NCBI RefSeq assembly: GCF_014697125.1
Contig: NZ_JACJRG010000010.1
Span: forward strand, 124,001-188,000
DNA: 64,000 nt
Direction: 5' to 3'
From: Anabaena minutissima FACHB-250
Lineage (GTDB): Bacteria; Cyanobacteriota; Cyanobacteriia; Cyanobacteriales; Nostocaceae
This document shows positions 35,704-45,696 of this stretch, one piece after another. The position numbers were made by a program, and so were the translations under genes. Below the pieces are notes generated by a model. The model searched no databases. It saw nothing but the letters and a program-made list of their open reading frames with translations, and had not been told where the DNA came from. Each line of letters opens with the position of its first letter. Within the stretch, counting starts at the first letter, position 1.

Positions 35704-36317
35704 TGATTCCTCTGGATTTTAAATCTTGCAAGGCTGAAGGGTTAATTGGCAATAAGTTGCCTGTACTGATAAATCATCAGGAAGGCAAAAAAATATATGC
35801 AGTTGCTTGACACAAATACACTCAAATCTTGTTCATTTTTGAGATTCCAAGGTTTAATGACCAAGAGCGTTTAGCTCTTGTTAAGGCAAGTTTTACGAGA
35901 TATCCCCTCTGTTGATATGCTGCTCTTTTCATACCACTACAGCACATCAACTTGCTACAGAAGTAATTGGACGAAAGCAACTTGCTGTCATGGTCTGTGG
36001 CGAAACCATTGGCATCTTATTCCTATTGTACCTCCGTCTTTAAAATTTCTTACATTAAGGCAATATTTATATATTGATGTGGCAAGTTTCAGCAAAAATT
36101 ATTAATGGTTAAGATTTGAAGATAAAACTAATTAATTTAGATTTGTTTAATGTTAACGATCACGCATATAAATAGATATTTATCCACTAATTATAAATTA
36201 TTCGTGATATTTTATTAGCCCAGCCTTTTCGAGTAAACGGGTTGGTTACATAGTGAAATAATCACAGATAATAGAGGCTATAAAGAACTTAAAAAAGGGA
36301 AAGCCAATCACTAATAA
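35704..36317. other. Intergenic region with possible decayed coding sequence
   Basis: About 610 bp without an intact gene. Between about 35850 and 36060 two frames on the plus strand have protein-like composition. One reads QERLALVKASFTRYP and then stops; the other reads AHQLATEVIGRKQLAVMV and stops at TAA after about 32 codons. This suggests a short frameshifted remnant of an unrecognised gene. The remainder is AT-rich and featureless. Confidence 0.35.
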
Positions 36318-36785
36318 TTATCTTTTAAAATACCCTAATTGCCAGTTTTGAGGTTGCTTTAGCTGATTTAGATGTCCTTGTAAAATCAGACGCAAAGCAA
36401 TCCTAGTCTTTAAATATCCTCTTACTAAAGAATATCCTGGCTTGGCATCAACATCAGCAATAACAGATTGATTTGCTCGTTGTATTACCCCGCAGCGAGT
36501 ATTTTCTCCAGGTAAATCTAGCCTGAATAGATAATCATATCGATATTCTTGGGGAATCATAAATACAGCGTAAACATTATGCTGTCCCAACCAAGGCTGA
36601 AATACTATTTTTTCGGGATGGGTATAATACTTAACTTTTTTGGGTTGAGGAAAAGCCCACGAAGAATGACAACGCACTATAGGCGATCGCTCTGCTATAT
36701 CTAAAATATAAAATATACCCAAAATACTCACTAAGCTCAGTACAAATAAGATAAAAAATCGTGATTTTAGTGATTTATTTCCCAT
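36318..36785 (-). CDS. Hypothetical membrane-anchored protein
   Basis: A 155-residue protein with one N-terminal hydrophobic helix (about 9-28) after a basic start (MGNKSLKSR). This is a signal anchor that places the remaining 120 residues outside the cytoplasmic membrane. The mature part contains two cysteines (RCHSSW and NTRCGV) and Tyr/Arg-rich segments (PQEYRYDYLFRLDLPGENTR). I do not recognise a family. It stands alone, with palindromic repeat DNA upstream (36832-36866). Confidence 0.6.
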   Translation of the reverse strand: MGNKSLKSRFFILFVLSLVSILGIFYILDIAERSPIVRCHSSWAFPQPKKVKYYTHPEKIVFQPWLGQHNVYAVFMIPQEYRYDYLFRLDLPGENTRCGVIQRANQSVIADVDAKPGYSLVRGYLKTRIALRLILQGHLNQLKQPQNWQLGYFKR

Positions 36786-36831
36786 TTGTTAGGCTCTAGA
36801 CGACTTCATGTTGCTATTTTAGCTAGCTTAG

Positions 36832-36866
36832 TGCGATGGCGTAACCGCCCGCCGGAGGCGATCGCA
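36832..36866. repeat. GC-rich palindromic repeat containing a HIP1-like core
   Basis: GCGATGGCGTAACCGCCC followed by GCCGGAGGCGATCGC is a hairpin-forming element of the kind scattered between genes in Nostocales. It stands out by its GC content from the AT-rich surroundings. Confidence 0.5.
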
Positions 36867-37005
36867 TAACACACCCATTCTCAACAGTAAACTAGGGGAA
36901 TATTGCTAAATGTGAAAATTTATACGCGATTAAGGTAGCGATCGCAGCTTGGTTGTTAAATTAGCAAAGAATCTCTAAAATCAAGCAAGTTAGCGGCAAT
37001 CAACA

Positions 37006-39015
37006 ATGGTATCTACTACTGCACGCTTCTCGGATGTCCAAAACCATTGGGCGCGTCCATTTATTGAAGCCTTGGCGGAAAGACGCATTTTGAATGGCTA
37101 TCCTAACGGTACTTTTCGCCCCGATAACTCAGTCACTCGCGCTGAGTTTGCAGCTATAGTTGCAGCTGTCTTTAACGTTGCTGCAAAGCGTCCATATATC
37201 TCCTTTAGTGATGTCCCGGCTAATCATTGGGCGGCTGGTGCAGTTAAAAAAGCTTACGAAACAGGATTTTTAACTGGCTACCCCGATAAAACTTTCGGAC
37301 TCAATAACAGAATTGCGCGTGGTGATGTTTTAGTCGCTTTGGTCAATGGCTTGGAAATCGCCACTAAGATTAAACTCGATTTATTAGACAAATTACCGCA
37401 AATTTATCAAGATACGGCGACTATTCCTAGTTATGGTAGCAATCAAATTGCGATCGCTACTAGTGCAGGTTTAGTCTCTAGCTTTCCCAATATCAAATTA
37501 CTTAACTACACGATTGCGGCTACTCGTGCTGATGTCGCAGTTATAGTCTATCAAGCCTTAGTTTATCTCGGTAATGCCCAAAAGATTAACTCTACATATC
37601 TTGTAGTTCCCCCACCCCCTTCCGCCAGCACTGTCAAAGTTAGTCATCAACGGGAATTTCGGGGTGCATGGCTAACAACAGTTTGGAATAGTGACTGGCC
37701 TTCCAAAGCTGGACTACCTGTAGCACAACAACAAGCGGAACTAGTCGAGATTCTCAAGCAACTACAAGAACTAAATTTTAATGCTCTCATTTTACAAGTG
37801 CGTCCAGAAGGTGATGCGTTGTATGCTTCCTTTATTGAACCTTGGAGTGCTTGGATAACAGGAACTCAAGGCAAAGCCCCAGAACCATTTTATGATCCAT
37901 TGGAGTTTGCGATCGCCGAAGCCCACAAACGCAACATCGAAGTTCACGCCTGGTTCAACCCCTACCGCGCCAAAACGAGCATTAAAGGCACTCCGAATGT
38001 CCCTCCCCACATAGCTTTAAGCAATCCAGACGTAGTATATCAATGGGGTAATCAGTTATGGATGGATCCAGGCTCAAAACTTGTTCAAGATAGAGCTTAC
38101 AACGTGATCATCGATGTTGTTCGCCGCTATAACATAGATGCTATTCACCTCGATGATTATTTTTATCCCTATCCCATCCAAGGTCAATCTTTTCCCGATG
38201 ATAAAACCTACGCTGCTTATAAATCAGCCGGGGGTAAACTCAGTGTAGAAGACTGGCGACGAGAAAATGTTAATCAAATGGTATTGCGTCTATATCAGGG
38301 AATTAAAGCTACAAAATCTCATGTAAGATTTGGTATCAGTCCCTTCGGGATTTACCGCCCTGGACAACCACCAGGAATCACTGGTTTAGATGCTTACAAT
38401 GTATTGTATGCTGATGCTAAAAAATGGTTAGAACAGGGGTGGATTGATTATATCGCCCCGCAATTATATTGGCGGACTGACCAACCTAAACAAAGTTACC
38501 CCGCATTACTCAAATGGTGGACAGAAATTAATCCCCAAAAACGACACATTTACACAGGTAATAACATTTCACAATTAGATGGTAAAGCTTGGAAAGATGA
38601 AGAGATAGAAAAGCAAGTAAAAATCAGCCGCAGTTTAGTCAAAGATTTATCACTAGGGAACATCTTCTTCAGCATGAGTTCCATTACTGAAAATCGTCAA
38701 AGTATCGCTGATAAATTTAAAGGCTCACTTTATGCCACACCTGCCATAGTACCTACAATGTCTTGGCAAAATCAATCTGCACCACCCCCACCCAAAGAAC
38801 TACAAGTCAACAACCGCAGACTCAATTGGCAACCCGGAGATAATCAACCTGTACGTTCATGGACACTCTACCGTCAAAATGGGGAAACTTGGACGCTACA
38901 AAGAATATTATCGGCTGGAACAACTTTCGCCACTGTGCAGCCGGGAACTTACGCTGTGTGTGCAGTAGATAGATTAGCCAATGAAAGCGAGGGTGTAGTA
39001 ATTACCGTGAGTTAA
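37006..39015 (+). CDS. SLH-domain protein with GHL10-type glycoside hydrolase domain
   Basis: A 669-residue protein. Residues about 5-190 hold three S-layer-homology repeats: FSDVQNHWARPFIEALAE, RILNGYPNGTFRPDNSVTRA, then FSDVPANHWAAGAV and GYPDKTF. Residues about 212-560 form a 'family 10-like' glycosyl hydrolase domain (GHL10/DUF187), with REFRGAWLTTVWNSDWP, LQVRPEGDALY, EVHAWFNPYRA and AIHLDDYFYPYP. A short fibronectin-like segment ends the protein. SLH domains bind cell-wall polymers, and GHL10 enzymes are presumed to cleave polysaccharides. No signal peptide is visible: the SLH fold starts at once, and an in-frame TAG lies 12 bp upstream of the ATG. Confidence 0.88.
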   Translation: MVSTTARFSDVQNHWARPFIEALAERRILNGYPNGTFRPDNSVTRAEFAAIVAAVFNVAAKRPYISFSDVPANHWAAGAVKKAYETGFLTGYPDKTFGLNNRIARGDVLVALVNGLEIATKIKLDLLDKLPQIYQDTATIPSYGSNQIAIATSAGLVSSFPNIKLLNYTIAATRADVAVIVYQALVYLGNAQKINSTYLVVPPPPSASTVKVSHQREFRGAWLTTVWNSDWPSKAGLPVAQQQAELVEILKQLQELNFNALILQVRPEGDALYASFIEPWSAWITGTQGKAPEPFYDPLEFAIAEAHKRNIEVHAWFNPYRAKTSIKGTPNVPPHIALSNPDVVYQWGNQLWMDPGSKLVQDRAYNVIIDVVRRYNIDAIHLDDYFYPYPIQGQSFPDDKTYAAYKSAGGKLSVEDWRRENVNQMVLRLYQGIKATKSHVRFGISPFGIYRPGQPPGITGLDAYNVLYADAKKWLEQGWIDYIAPQLYWRTDQPKQSYPALLKWWTEINPQKRHIYTGNNISQLDGKAWKDEEIEKQVKISRSLVKDLSLGNIFFSMSSITENRQSIADKFKGSLYATPAIVPTMSWQNQSAPPPPKELQVNNRRLNWQPGDNQPVRSWTLYRQNGETWTLQRILSAGTTFATVQPGTYAVCAVDRLANESEGVVITVS

Positions 39016-39028
39016 TCAACAAGTTTGT

Positions 39029-39080
39029 AGTAAGGACTTTAGTCCTTCTAAAATAAGCACTAAAGACTTACTATCAACCC
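39029..39080. repeat. Dyad repeat related to that at 16928
   Basis: GTAGTAAGGACTTTAGTCC and a second part, GCACTAAAGACTTACTAT, form partly complementary arms. The same family of interspersed palindrome occurs at 16928-16953. Confidence 0.45.
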
Positions 39081-39096
39081 AATTAGCCTTCCATCT

Positions 39097-40275
39097 ATGC
39101 AATTTTTGAAAAAAATCTGGCATTTACCCAAAATTATTTATCTAGCGATCGCAATTTTAATTATCAGCTTCTTTTTAATTAATTTAGAAACAGGTGCTGT
39201 TGAAATTAGCAGTATCGAATTTATCGGAGAAGCCACTTTACCAAAAGGTTTATCCTTCCAAAAAACTGAAGTTGGAGGCTTATCTGGCATTACCTACGAT
39301 GCTAAAACAGACCTTTATTATGCAATCTCCGATGATCGTGGACAAAAAGCCCCTGCCCGTTTTTACACTTTTAAAATAGAGCTAAATAAAGGTTATTTGC
39401 AAAATGGGGGAGTTATTCCAGTTGGTGTCACCACACTATTAAACGATAACAATCAACCCCTCCCCGCTAATGCAACTGATACAGAAGGTATTGCTGTCAC
39501 CAGAGATGAAACAGTCTTTATTTCCTCTGAAGGTGATGTTAATAGATTAGTTGCACCTTTTATTAAAGAGTTTAACTTAGCTTCTGGTCAAGTCATTCAA
39601 ACACTACCCATACCACAAAACTTTTTGCCTAACAACAATGGCAAGCAAGGCATACGCAATAATTTAGCCTTTGAAAGCCTCACTATTACGCCTGATAACC
39701 AATCTTTGTTTACTGCTACAGAAAATGCTCTCATCCAAGATGGGGTAATAGCTGAACCTAATATTGGTACTTCTTGCCGCATTTTGCAATATAGTCTCCA
39801 TAATAATCAACCAGAAAAAGAGTTCCTTTACCAAACTGAACCAGTAACCAGTTTTTTTAATCCCACCGGTAAATTTGCCAGTGGATTAACTGATTTACTC
39901 GCCTTAGATAATCAAGGTCACTTTCTCAGTCTAGAACGTTCTTTTACTGGCTTAGGATTTACTGTTTTTTTGTTTCAGTTCTCTTTAGCAGCAGCAAATA
40001 ATATTAACAATATAGATAGTTTATTAGCAGTCGATACTACAAAAATTAACCCAGCACAAAAAAAATTACTGTTAGATTTAAGAACTCTTGATGTAGCACT
40101 AGACAATATAGAAGGTTTAACTCTTGGCCCACAACTACCGAATAAACAACGCCTTTTAATTCTCGTCGGTGATAACAATTTTAATACTATACAACGTACT
40201 CAATTTTTAGCTTTTCAACTTAAAACTGAATCACCAATTATGAGTTTATTTCATCGTATTTTTTGGCAAAAGTAA
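39097..40275 (+). CDS. Phytase-like esterase domain protein
   Basis: A 392-residue protein with an N-terminal membrane anchor or uncleaved signal (about 14-30). The rest matches the 'esterase-like activity of phytase' family, a beta-propeller: GGLSGITYDAKTDLYYAISD, DTEGIAVTRDETVFISSEGD, and NIEGLTLGPQLPNKQRLLIL near the end. It is probably periplasmic or outer-membrane associated, with possible phosphoesterase activity on unknown substrates. It follows the SLH-glycosidase gene by 81 bp on the same strand, with a palindromic repeat between. Confidence 0.85.
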   Translation: MQFLKKIWHLPKIIYLAIAILIISFFLINLETGAVEISSIEFIGEATLPKGLSFQKTEVGGLSGITYDAKTDLYYAISDDRGQKAPARFYTFKIELNKGYLQNGGVIPVGVTTLLNDNNQPLPANATDTEGIAVTRDETVFISSEGDVNRLVAPFIKEFNLASGQVIQTLPIPQNFLPNNNGKQGIRNNLAFESLTITPDNQSLFTATENALIQDGVIAEPNIGTSCRILQYSLHNNQPEKEFLYQTEPVTSFFNPTGKFASGLTDLLALDNQGHFLSLERSFTGLGFTVFLFQFSLAAANNINNIDSLLAVDTTKINPAQKKLLLDLRTLDVALDNIEGLTLGPQLPNKQRLLILVGDNNFNTIQRTQFLAFQLKTESPIMSLFHRIFWQK

Positions 40276-40708
40276 AGGTGTGTAAAAATTGAGATAATTC
40301 ATCACCTCAGCTTTTCAAAGAAATCAGTGTTCTTGGCTCTTACCGAAAAAAAAGACGCACGTTCATAAATTAATTTATTATTGAACTGTTAATACTAGTG
40401 TGGCATATTACTGCTGAATTATATGCGATTTTATTAATTAAGTAAAATTACTGTGATTTTTATTAAAGTCAATTTAGTTTATTTAGAGATTACGTAAATT
40501 TTCTCATATCTTTTGTTTAAACAATATGTTACATAATGTTTAAGGGATTTTGCCGAAGTATGAGCAAAATTCTATGTTAGAACATCAGCTGTTTCTGACA
40601 GCAATTTTCAGATTAAATAATTAACTTTATAAATTTAATAAAATCTGAAAAATAACAATGAACTTCTAAAACAATTGAAAATTATTTGATAGCGTAAAAT
40701 TTCCAAAT
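40276..40708. other. AT-rich intergenic region, no gene seen
   Basis: About 430 bp of very AT-rich DNA with no credible open frame or clear repeat. It probably contains the promoter of the tandem kinase genes that follow. Confidence 0.6.
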
Positions 40709-42316
40709 ATGGTCAACTCAAGAACAGAGCCAGATGTTTATATTGGAAAATTTTTAAACAATCGCTATTTAATAATAGATTTGATTGGTAAAGGTGGTAT
40801 GGGACGGGTTTACTTAGCAGAAGATACAGCTAAGGGTGGTAAACAAGTCGCATTAAAAATTCTCATGCTAAGTTTGGCAAATCAACAGTTATCTCAACGC
40901 TTTGCCAGAGAAATTTTTATTGGCGCACAATTAGGACGTAAAAGCAAACATATTGTCAGAGTCTTGAGTTATGGAGTCACTGATGATAAAACTCCCTTTT
41001 ATGTGATGGAGTATCTTCAAGGTAAAAACCTGAAGCAAATATTGAAAGCTCAAGCATTAACAATCGGAAAATTCTTAGATATTTCTTATCAAATTTGTTT
41101 GGGTTTAGAATGCGCTCACCAAGGTATTACCCTAAAAGGTGAGATTTATCCAATTGTACATAGAGATATCAAGCCTGAGAACATATTTTTGACCACAGAT
41201 ACCCAAAAAAATGAGCTTGTCAAAATTCTTGATTTTGGCATTGCTAAATTTTTGACAGAACGCAGTGGGATGACACTAACAGATTCTTTTATTGGCAGTT
41301 TACCCTACTGCTCTCCAGAGCATATGGAAGGACGCAAATTACTTGACGTCCGTTCTGATATCTATAGTTTGGGAGTATTAATGTTTGAAATGTTAACAGC
41401 AAAACATCCATTTCAAACACAAAGTAACTCCTTCGGTAATTGGTATCAAGCTCATCGTTTTCAAACTCCACCTGCATTGACAGAAGTTGATACTCAATTA
41501 AAAATTCCGCAGGAATTACAAGAATTAGTGATGAATTGTTTAGCTAAAGAAGTAGGTGATCGCCCACAAAATATCCATCAAATATTACAAGTTTTAGAGC
41601 AATTTAAAAACAGAATTGAGACAAATGTTGGCAATAGTGATGTGTGGGAAAGCTTACCTACAGTACAGTTAGTACCTGTGACTTCCATCTCAGAAAAAGA
41701 ATGTTTACAAAAAACATGGCCTAAAAATAAACCGATTCAGACAATTGGGTTTCCTCATCTACTACATACTACTCAAGGTATTATTCCCACATACTGGGCA
41801 ATGTTACCTAAACAAGAAATTGTTAGCTTTTTAAGTAGAAATCATAGCACTGAATTTATGGATAAAATGTCAGCTTATCCGATGATATTATGGGTAACAG
41901 TGTTATATGATTCCCAACTATCTCTAATTCGCTGGTTATCATCTTTTATAGATTTAAACGGAAATAAAGGCCAAAAATTAGTCCAAACCCTTGCAGATAC
42001 TGGATATTATCATTTACTATTTTTTGCCCTAGAAGAGCCTAATAATTGCGCTCATGTCATTACTTTAACACTCAATGCTAAACAGCGTCAGCAACTATTA
42101 AATTGGTTGAATTTTACTCAAAATTCGCAAGGAACTGCATCAATTACATCTGAAGAAGCTAAGGCTATACTCAGAGTAGAATATGAGAAAATTAAATTAG
42201 AAATCATGCAAAATTTAGTTGCTAATAAATCAATTGATAGATTTTATTTAAAAAATTGGCTGGCTCAAATAATTGAAAATTTTATGCAATTGTTTAGGTA
42301 TAAAAGCAACAAATAA
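40709..42316 (+). CDS. Serine/threonine protein kinase with a cyanobacterial C-terminal domain
   Basis: A 535-residue kinase. The N-terminal Hanks domain (about 15-290) is complete: LIGKGGMGRVYLAED, VALKIL (catalytic Lys), IVHRDIKPEN, ILDFGIAKF and RSDIYSLGVLMFEM. The C-terminal 220 residues (from KTWPKNKPIQTIGFPHLL to VITLTLNAKQRQQLLNWL) form a soluble domain with no membrane helix that I do not recognise. The next gene has the same domain. The two genes are 48 bp apart and are paralogues. Targets are unknown. Confidence 0.9.
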   Translation: MVNSRTEPDVYIGKFLNNRYLIIDLIGKGGMGRVYLAEDTAKGGKQVALKILMLSLANQQLSQRFAREIFIGAQLGRKSKHIVRVLSYGVTDDKTPFYVMEYLQGKNLKQILKAQALTIGKFLDISYQICLGLECAHQGITLKGEIYPIVHRDIKPENIFLTTDTQKNELVKILDFGIAKFLTERSGMTLTDSFIGSLPYCSPEHMEGRKLLDVRSDIYSLGVLMFEMLTAKHPFQTQSNSFGNWYQAHRFQTPPALTEVDTQLKIPQELQELVMNCLAKEVGDRPQNIHQILQVLEQFKNRIETNVGNSDVWESLPTVQLVPVTSISEKECLQKTWPKNKPIQTIGFPHLLHTTQGIIPTYWAMLPKQEIVSFLSRNHSTEFMDKMSAYPMILWVTVLYDSQLSLIRWLSSFIDLNGNKGQKLVQTLADTGYYHLLFFALEEPNNCAHVITLTLNAKQRQQLLNWLNFTQNSQGTASITSEEAKAILRVEYEKIKLEIMQNLVANKSIDRFYLKNWLAQIIENFMQLFRYKSNK

Positions 42317-42364
42317 TTTTTATATATATTTTGAAGATAAGGGTGATATTAGAGGTTACATAAA

Positions 42365-43885
42365 GTGAATCAAAGTACATTTGCATCTCCAAAAAATACA
42401 GGACTGATTGTTAACCGTTATCAATTGAAGAAATTAATTGGTAGCGGTGGGATGGGGGAAGTTTTTTTAGCCACTGATATGCTCCTAGGAGGGACACCAG
42501 TTGCGATCAAATTTCTGACACAAACTGTATCTGATGCCAAAATTCAAAAAGACTTTCTTCGTGAAGCATTGATGAGTGCAGCCTTGAGCCAAAAAAGCCT
42601 CCATATTATCAGAGCTTACGATTATGGTGTCAGTGAGAAAGGGAAACCATTTTATGTTATGGAATATCTCAATGGTAAGAGTTTAAAAGACTTAACTCCC
42701 TTACCATTCCCTAGATTTTTAAATCTGACACGTCAAATTTGTTTAGGTTTACAGTGCGCTCATGAAGGAATTCAAATTGATGGCAAGATTTGTCCTTTAG
42801 TTCATCGAGATATTAAACCAGCAAATATATTAGTTGTGCCAGATCCTATATTAGGTCAGCTAGTAAAGATTCTCGATTTTGGCATTGCAAAATTTTTAAA
42901 TTATACAGCTACACTTAGCACTAACAAAGGATTTCATGGCACTTTACCCTACTCTTCGCCTGAGCAACTAGAAGGGGAAAAATCAGATAGTCGCTCTGAT
43001 ATTTATAGCTTAGGTGTGATGATGTTTGAGATGCTCACCGGTGTTAAACCTTGGCAGCCAGAAACAGATTTATTTGGTGCTTGGTATAAAGCTCATCACT
43101 TTGAAAACCCGCGAACAATAGCAGAAGTTAGCCCACAACTAAAAATACCACAGAAGATCAATAATTTAATTATGGCTTGTTTAGCTAAAAAAGCTAGCGA
43201 TCGCCCCCAAGATATTCGAGAAATCTTGCAAGTCTTAGACAGCATAGAACAATCCCAATGTGCCAATATACCTATTATTTTAACGCCTAGAAGCACACCT
43301 CGAATTCCTCTGGATTCTCAATTCTTTTTAGCAGTCGAAAAAAACTTTCAACAATTTACTTGGCCTAAAAATAAACCTATACAAAAAATCGTTTTTCCCC
43401 AGCTACTGACTACTACTCAGGGAACTGCGGTAACACTATTATTAATGTTGCCAGAAACAGAAATTCAACAGCAAAAAAATTCAAAACTAAACAACCGTTT
43501 TATTTTTGTTACATCACCCCATCCTATGCTGTTGTGGGTAACACTACTCTACGTTCAAGAATTTGGGGCTAAGTGGCTACCATGCTACCTAGATATGCAG
43601 AATCCCTACAACCGTCGTCTAGTGTCATTGTTAGCTGACCATGACAGTTATCCTCTGATGTGCTTTACCCTAGAACCACCCAACAAATGTACCCAAGTTC
43701 TTACAGGCCACATTGATATCAGCCAAAGGCAAAAGCTGAAAATTTGGGTAGAACAAAGTCAAAAACTTCCCCCCACGACTCAACCCCAGTTGAGTAAAAA
43801 TCTGCTTAAACAACAGTATAAGCAATTGCAGTCTCAGATGCTAGAGAAAATAGGTGACAGGGGACAGGTGACAGGTGACAGGTGA
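42365..43885 (+). CDS. Second serine/threonine kinase, paralogue of the upstream gene
   Basis: A 506-residue kinase starting at a GTG (NQSTFASPKN follows). It has the same plan as its upstream neighbour: LIGSGGMGEVFLATD, VAIKFL, LVHRDIKPAN, ILDFGIAKF and RSDIYSLGVMMFEM, then the shared unrecognised C-terminal domain beginning TWPKNKPIQKIVFPQLL. Its end differs. After LKQQYKQLQSQMLEKI the frame enters a GACAGGT heptamer array and terminates as GDRGQVTGDR, about 20 residues earlier than the equivalent point of its paralogue. The tail therefore appears truncated by repeat expansion. The duplicated pair is probably one operon. Confidence 0.9.
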   Translation: MNQSTFASPKNTGLIVNRYQLKKLIGSGGMGEVFLATDMLLGGTPVAIKFLTQTVSDAKIQKDFLREALMSAALSQKSLHIIRAYDYGVSEKGKPFYVMEYLNGKSLKDLTPLPFPRFLNLTRQICLGLQCAHEGIQIDGKICPLVHRDIKPANILVVPDPILGQLVKILDFGIAKFLNYTATLSTNKGFHGTLPYSSPEQLEGEKSDSRSDIYSLGVMMFEMLTGVKPWQPETDLFGAWYKAHHFENPRTIAEVSPQLKIPQKINNLIMACLAKKASDRPQDIREILQVLDSIEQSQCANIPIILTPRSTPRIPLDSQFFLAVEKNFQQFTWPKNKPIQKIVFPQLLTTTQGTAVTLLLMLPETEIQQQKNSKLNNRFIFVTSPHPMLLWVTLLYVQEFGAKWLPCYLDMQNPYNRRLVSLLADHDSYPLMCFTLEPPNKCTQVLTGHIDISQRQKLKIWVEQSQKLPPTTQPQLSKNLLKQQYKQLQSQMLEKIGDRGQVTGDR

Positions 43886-43935
43886 CAGGTGACAGGTGAC
43901 AGGTGACAGGTGACAGGGGACAGGGGACAGGGGGA
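43856..43935. repeat. STRR GACAGGT/GACAGGG array overlapping the kinase 3' end
   Basis: About eleven seven-base units (GTGACAG / GGGACAG) begin inside the last codons of the second kinase gene and continue into the intergenic region. Confidence 0.9.
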
Positions 43936-43988
43936 GAAAAATACAATGCCCAATGCTCAATCAAGAATAAAAAATTTACCAAATTGGG

Positions 43989-44017
43989 TTGACAAATCCT
44001 TTTATCTTAGTCATAAT
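43989..44017 (+). promoter_or_regulatory. Sigma-70-type promoter of tRNA-Asp
   Basis: TTGACA (43989-43994) and CATAAT (44012-44017) are separated by exactly 17 bp and lie about 19 bp before the tRNA 5' end. Confidence 0.75.
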
Positions 44018-44035
44018 AGGGAAGTTGCCAATTGA

Positions 44036-44109
44036 GGGACTGTAGTTCAATTGGTTAGAGCACCGCCCTGTCACGGCGGAAGTTGCGGGTTCGAGCCCCG
44101 TCAGTCCCG
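44036..44109 (+). tRNA. tRNA-Asp (anticodon GTC)
   Basis: A 74-nt cloverleaf. The acceptor GGGACTG pairs with CAGTCCC, with discriminator G. The D arm is GTTCAATTGGTTAGAGC. The anticodon arm CCGCC-CTGTCAC-GGCGG carries anticodon GTC. The T arm is GCGGG-TTCGAGC-CCCGT. CCA is not encoded. It inserts aspartate at GAC/GAT codons. Confidence 0.97.
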
Positions 44110-44246
44110 TTAAACTAAAAGTTATGAAAGCTAGTGCTGAGTGATTTAAGTTATGAGTATTAGAGTTAATATCCTAACTCGGAACTCATGACTCATAACT
44201 TAGCACTTGTCATAGTAATCATTGCTTTGCGAAAGAGAGAACTATT

Positions 44247-45695
44247 GTGACTGTCAGAGTCCGAATTGCACCTAGTCCCACTGGAAACCTACATATTGGT
44301 ACAGCTAGAACAGCTGTATTTAACTGGTTGTTTGCTCGTCACCACGGCGGGACGTTTATTTTGCGAATTGAAGATACAGACCTAGAGCGATCGCGTCCTG
44401 AATATACAGAAAATATTCTGGAAGGATTGCGTTGGTTGGGACTCCACTGGGATGAAGGGCCATTCTTTCAATCCCAACGTCTAGACCTGTACAAACAAGC
44501 AGTACAAAAACTCCTCGATCAAGGTTTAGCCTATCGCTGCTACACCACGTCCGAAGAACTCGAAGCCTTACGAGAAACGCAAAAAGCTAAGGGTGAAGCC
44601 CCTCGCTACGACAACCGCCATCGTCACCTCACGCCAGAACAAGAAGCGGAATTACAAGCCCAAGGGCGTAGTTTTGTAATTCGTTTTAAAATTGAGGATG
44701 GCCGGGAAATTGTCTGGAATGACCTAGTAAGGGACAAAATGGTCTGGCGCGGTAGTGATTTAGGTGGTGATATGGTCATCGCCCGCGCTTCCGAGGAAGG
44801 TATTGGTCAACCTCTATACAATTTTGTGGTTGTAGTGGATGACATTGATATGCAAATCAGTCATGTGATTCGAGGGGAAGACCACATCGCCAACACAGCC
44901 AAGCAGATTCTACTTTATGAAGCATTGGGGGGAAAAATTCCTGAATTTGCCCATACGCCCCTGATTTTAAACATGGAGGGACGGAAACTTTCCAAGCGGG
45001 ATGGGGTGACATCCATCTCTGACTTTCAGCGAATGGGCTTTACATCGGCAGGTTTGGTTAACTACATGACCTTGTTGGGTTGGTCGCCACCAGATTCTAC
45101 ACAAGAAATATTTACATTAGAATCAGCCGCCAAAGAGTTTAGTTTTGAGCGCGTCAATAAAGCCGGGGCGAAATTTGACTGGGCAAAACTTGATTGGTTG
45201 AATAGTCAATATCTCCACAATATGTCAGTAGACCAGCTTACGGATTTAATTATCCCCTATTGGGAAGCGGCTGGATATCAATTTGATAGCGGACGAGACC
45301 GAGCTTGGTTAGAAAAGTTAGTAGGGTTACTTAGTGCTAGCTTGACGCGGTTAACCGATGCTGTAGACATGAGTAAACTGTTTTTTGGCGAGACAGTGGA
45401 ATACAGCGAAGAGGGTAGCCAGCAATTACAGCAAGCAGGCTGTAGTGATGTTTTGCAAGGAATTATCACCGCCTTGGAAAATCAATCCCAACTTACAGAA
45501 GCTGTTGCCCAAGACATAATAAAACAAGTGGTGAAAGCCCAAAACGTCAAAAAAGGCTTAGTTATGCGATCGCTCCGCGCTGCGCTAACTGGAGACGTAC
45601 ACGGCCCCGACCTCATCCAATCTTGGTTACTCCTCAATCAGATTGGTTTAGACAAACCGCGTTTGCATCAGGCGAATTTAAGTAAAGGGGTTTAG
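44247..45695 (+). CDS. gltX: Glutamyl-tRNA synthetase
   Basis: A 482-residue class I synthetase starting at GTG (44247). The HIGH-type motif is at H16-I-G-T19 ([14 protein letters not shown]). The KMSKS-type loop is GRKLSKRDG, around residue 250. The RIEDTD motif and the C-terminal helical anticodon-binding region have the usual length. In cyanobacteria the enzyme is non-discriminating and charges both tRNA-Glu and tRNA-Gln; a GatCAB amidotransferase then completes Gln-tRNA. It lies 137 bp downstream of tRNA-Asp. Glu-tRNA made here also feeds tetrapyrrole synthesis. Confidence 0.97.
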   Translation: MTVRVRIAPSPTGNLHIGTARTAVFNWLFARHHGGTFILRIEDTDLERSRPEYTENILEGLRWLGLHWDEGPFFQSQRLDLYKQAVQKLLDQGLAYRCYTTSEELEALRETQKAKGEAPRYDNRHRHLTPEQEAELQAQGRSFVIRFKIEDGREIVWNDLVRDKMVWRGSDLGGDMVIARASEEGIGQPLYNFVVVVDDIDMQISHVIRGEDHIANTAKQILLYEALGGKIPEFAHTPLILNMEGRKLSKRDGVTSISDFQRMGFTSAGLVNYMTLLGWSPPDSTQEIFTLESAAKEFSFERVNKAGAKFDWAKLDWLNSQYLHNMSVDQLTDLIIPYWEAAGYQFDSGRDRAWLEKLVGLLSASLTRLTDAVDMSKLFFGETVEYSEEGSQQLQQAGCSDVLQGIITALENQSQLTEAVAQDIIKQVVKAQNVKKGLVMRSLRAALTGDVHGPDLIQSWLLLNQIGLDKPRLHQANLSKGV

Positions 45696-45696
45696 G

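Noticed and set aside
35878..36105. 75-residue plus-strand ORF
   Set aside because: Composition is odd (many Cys, Trp, His) and the protein-like signal is in other frames, so I treat the region as decayed.
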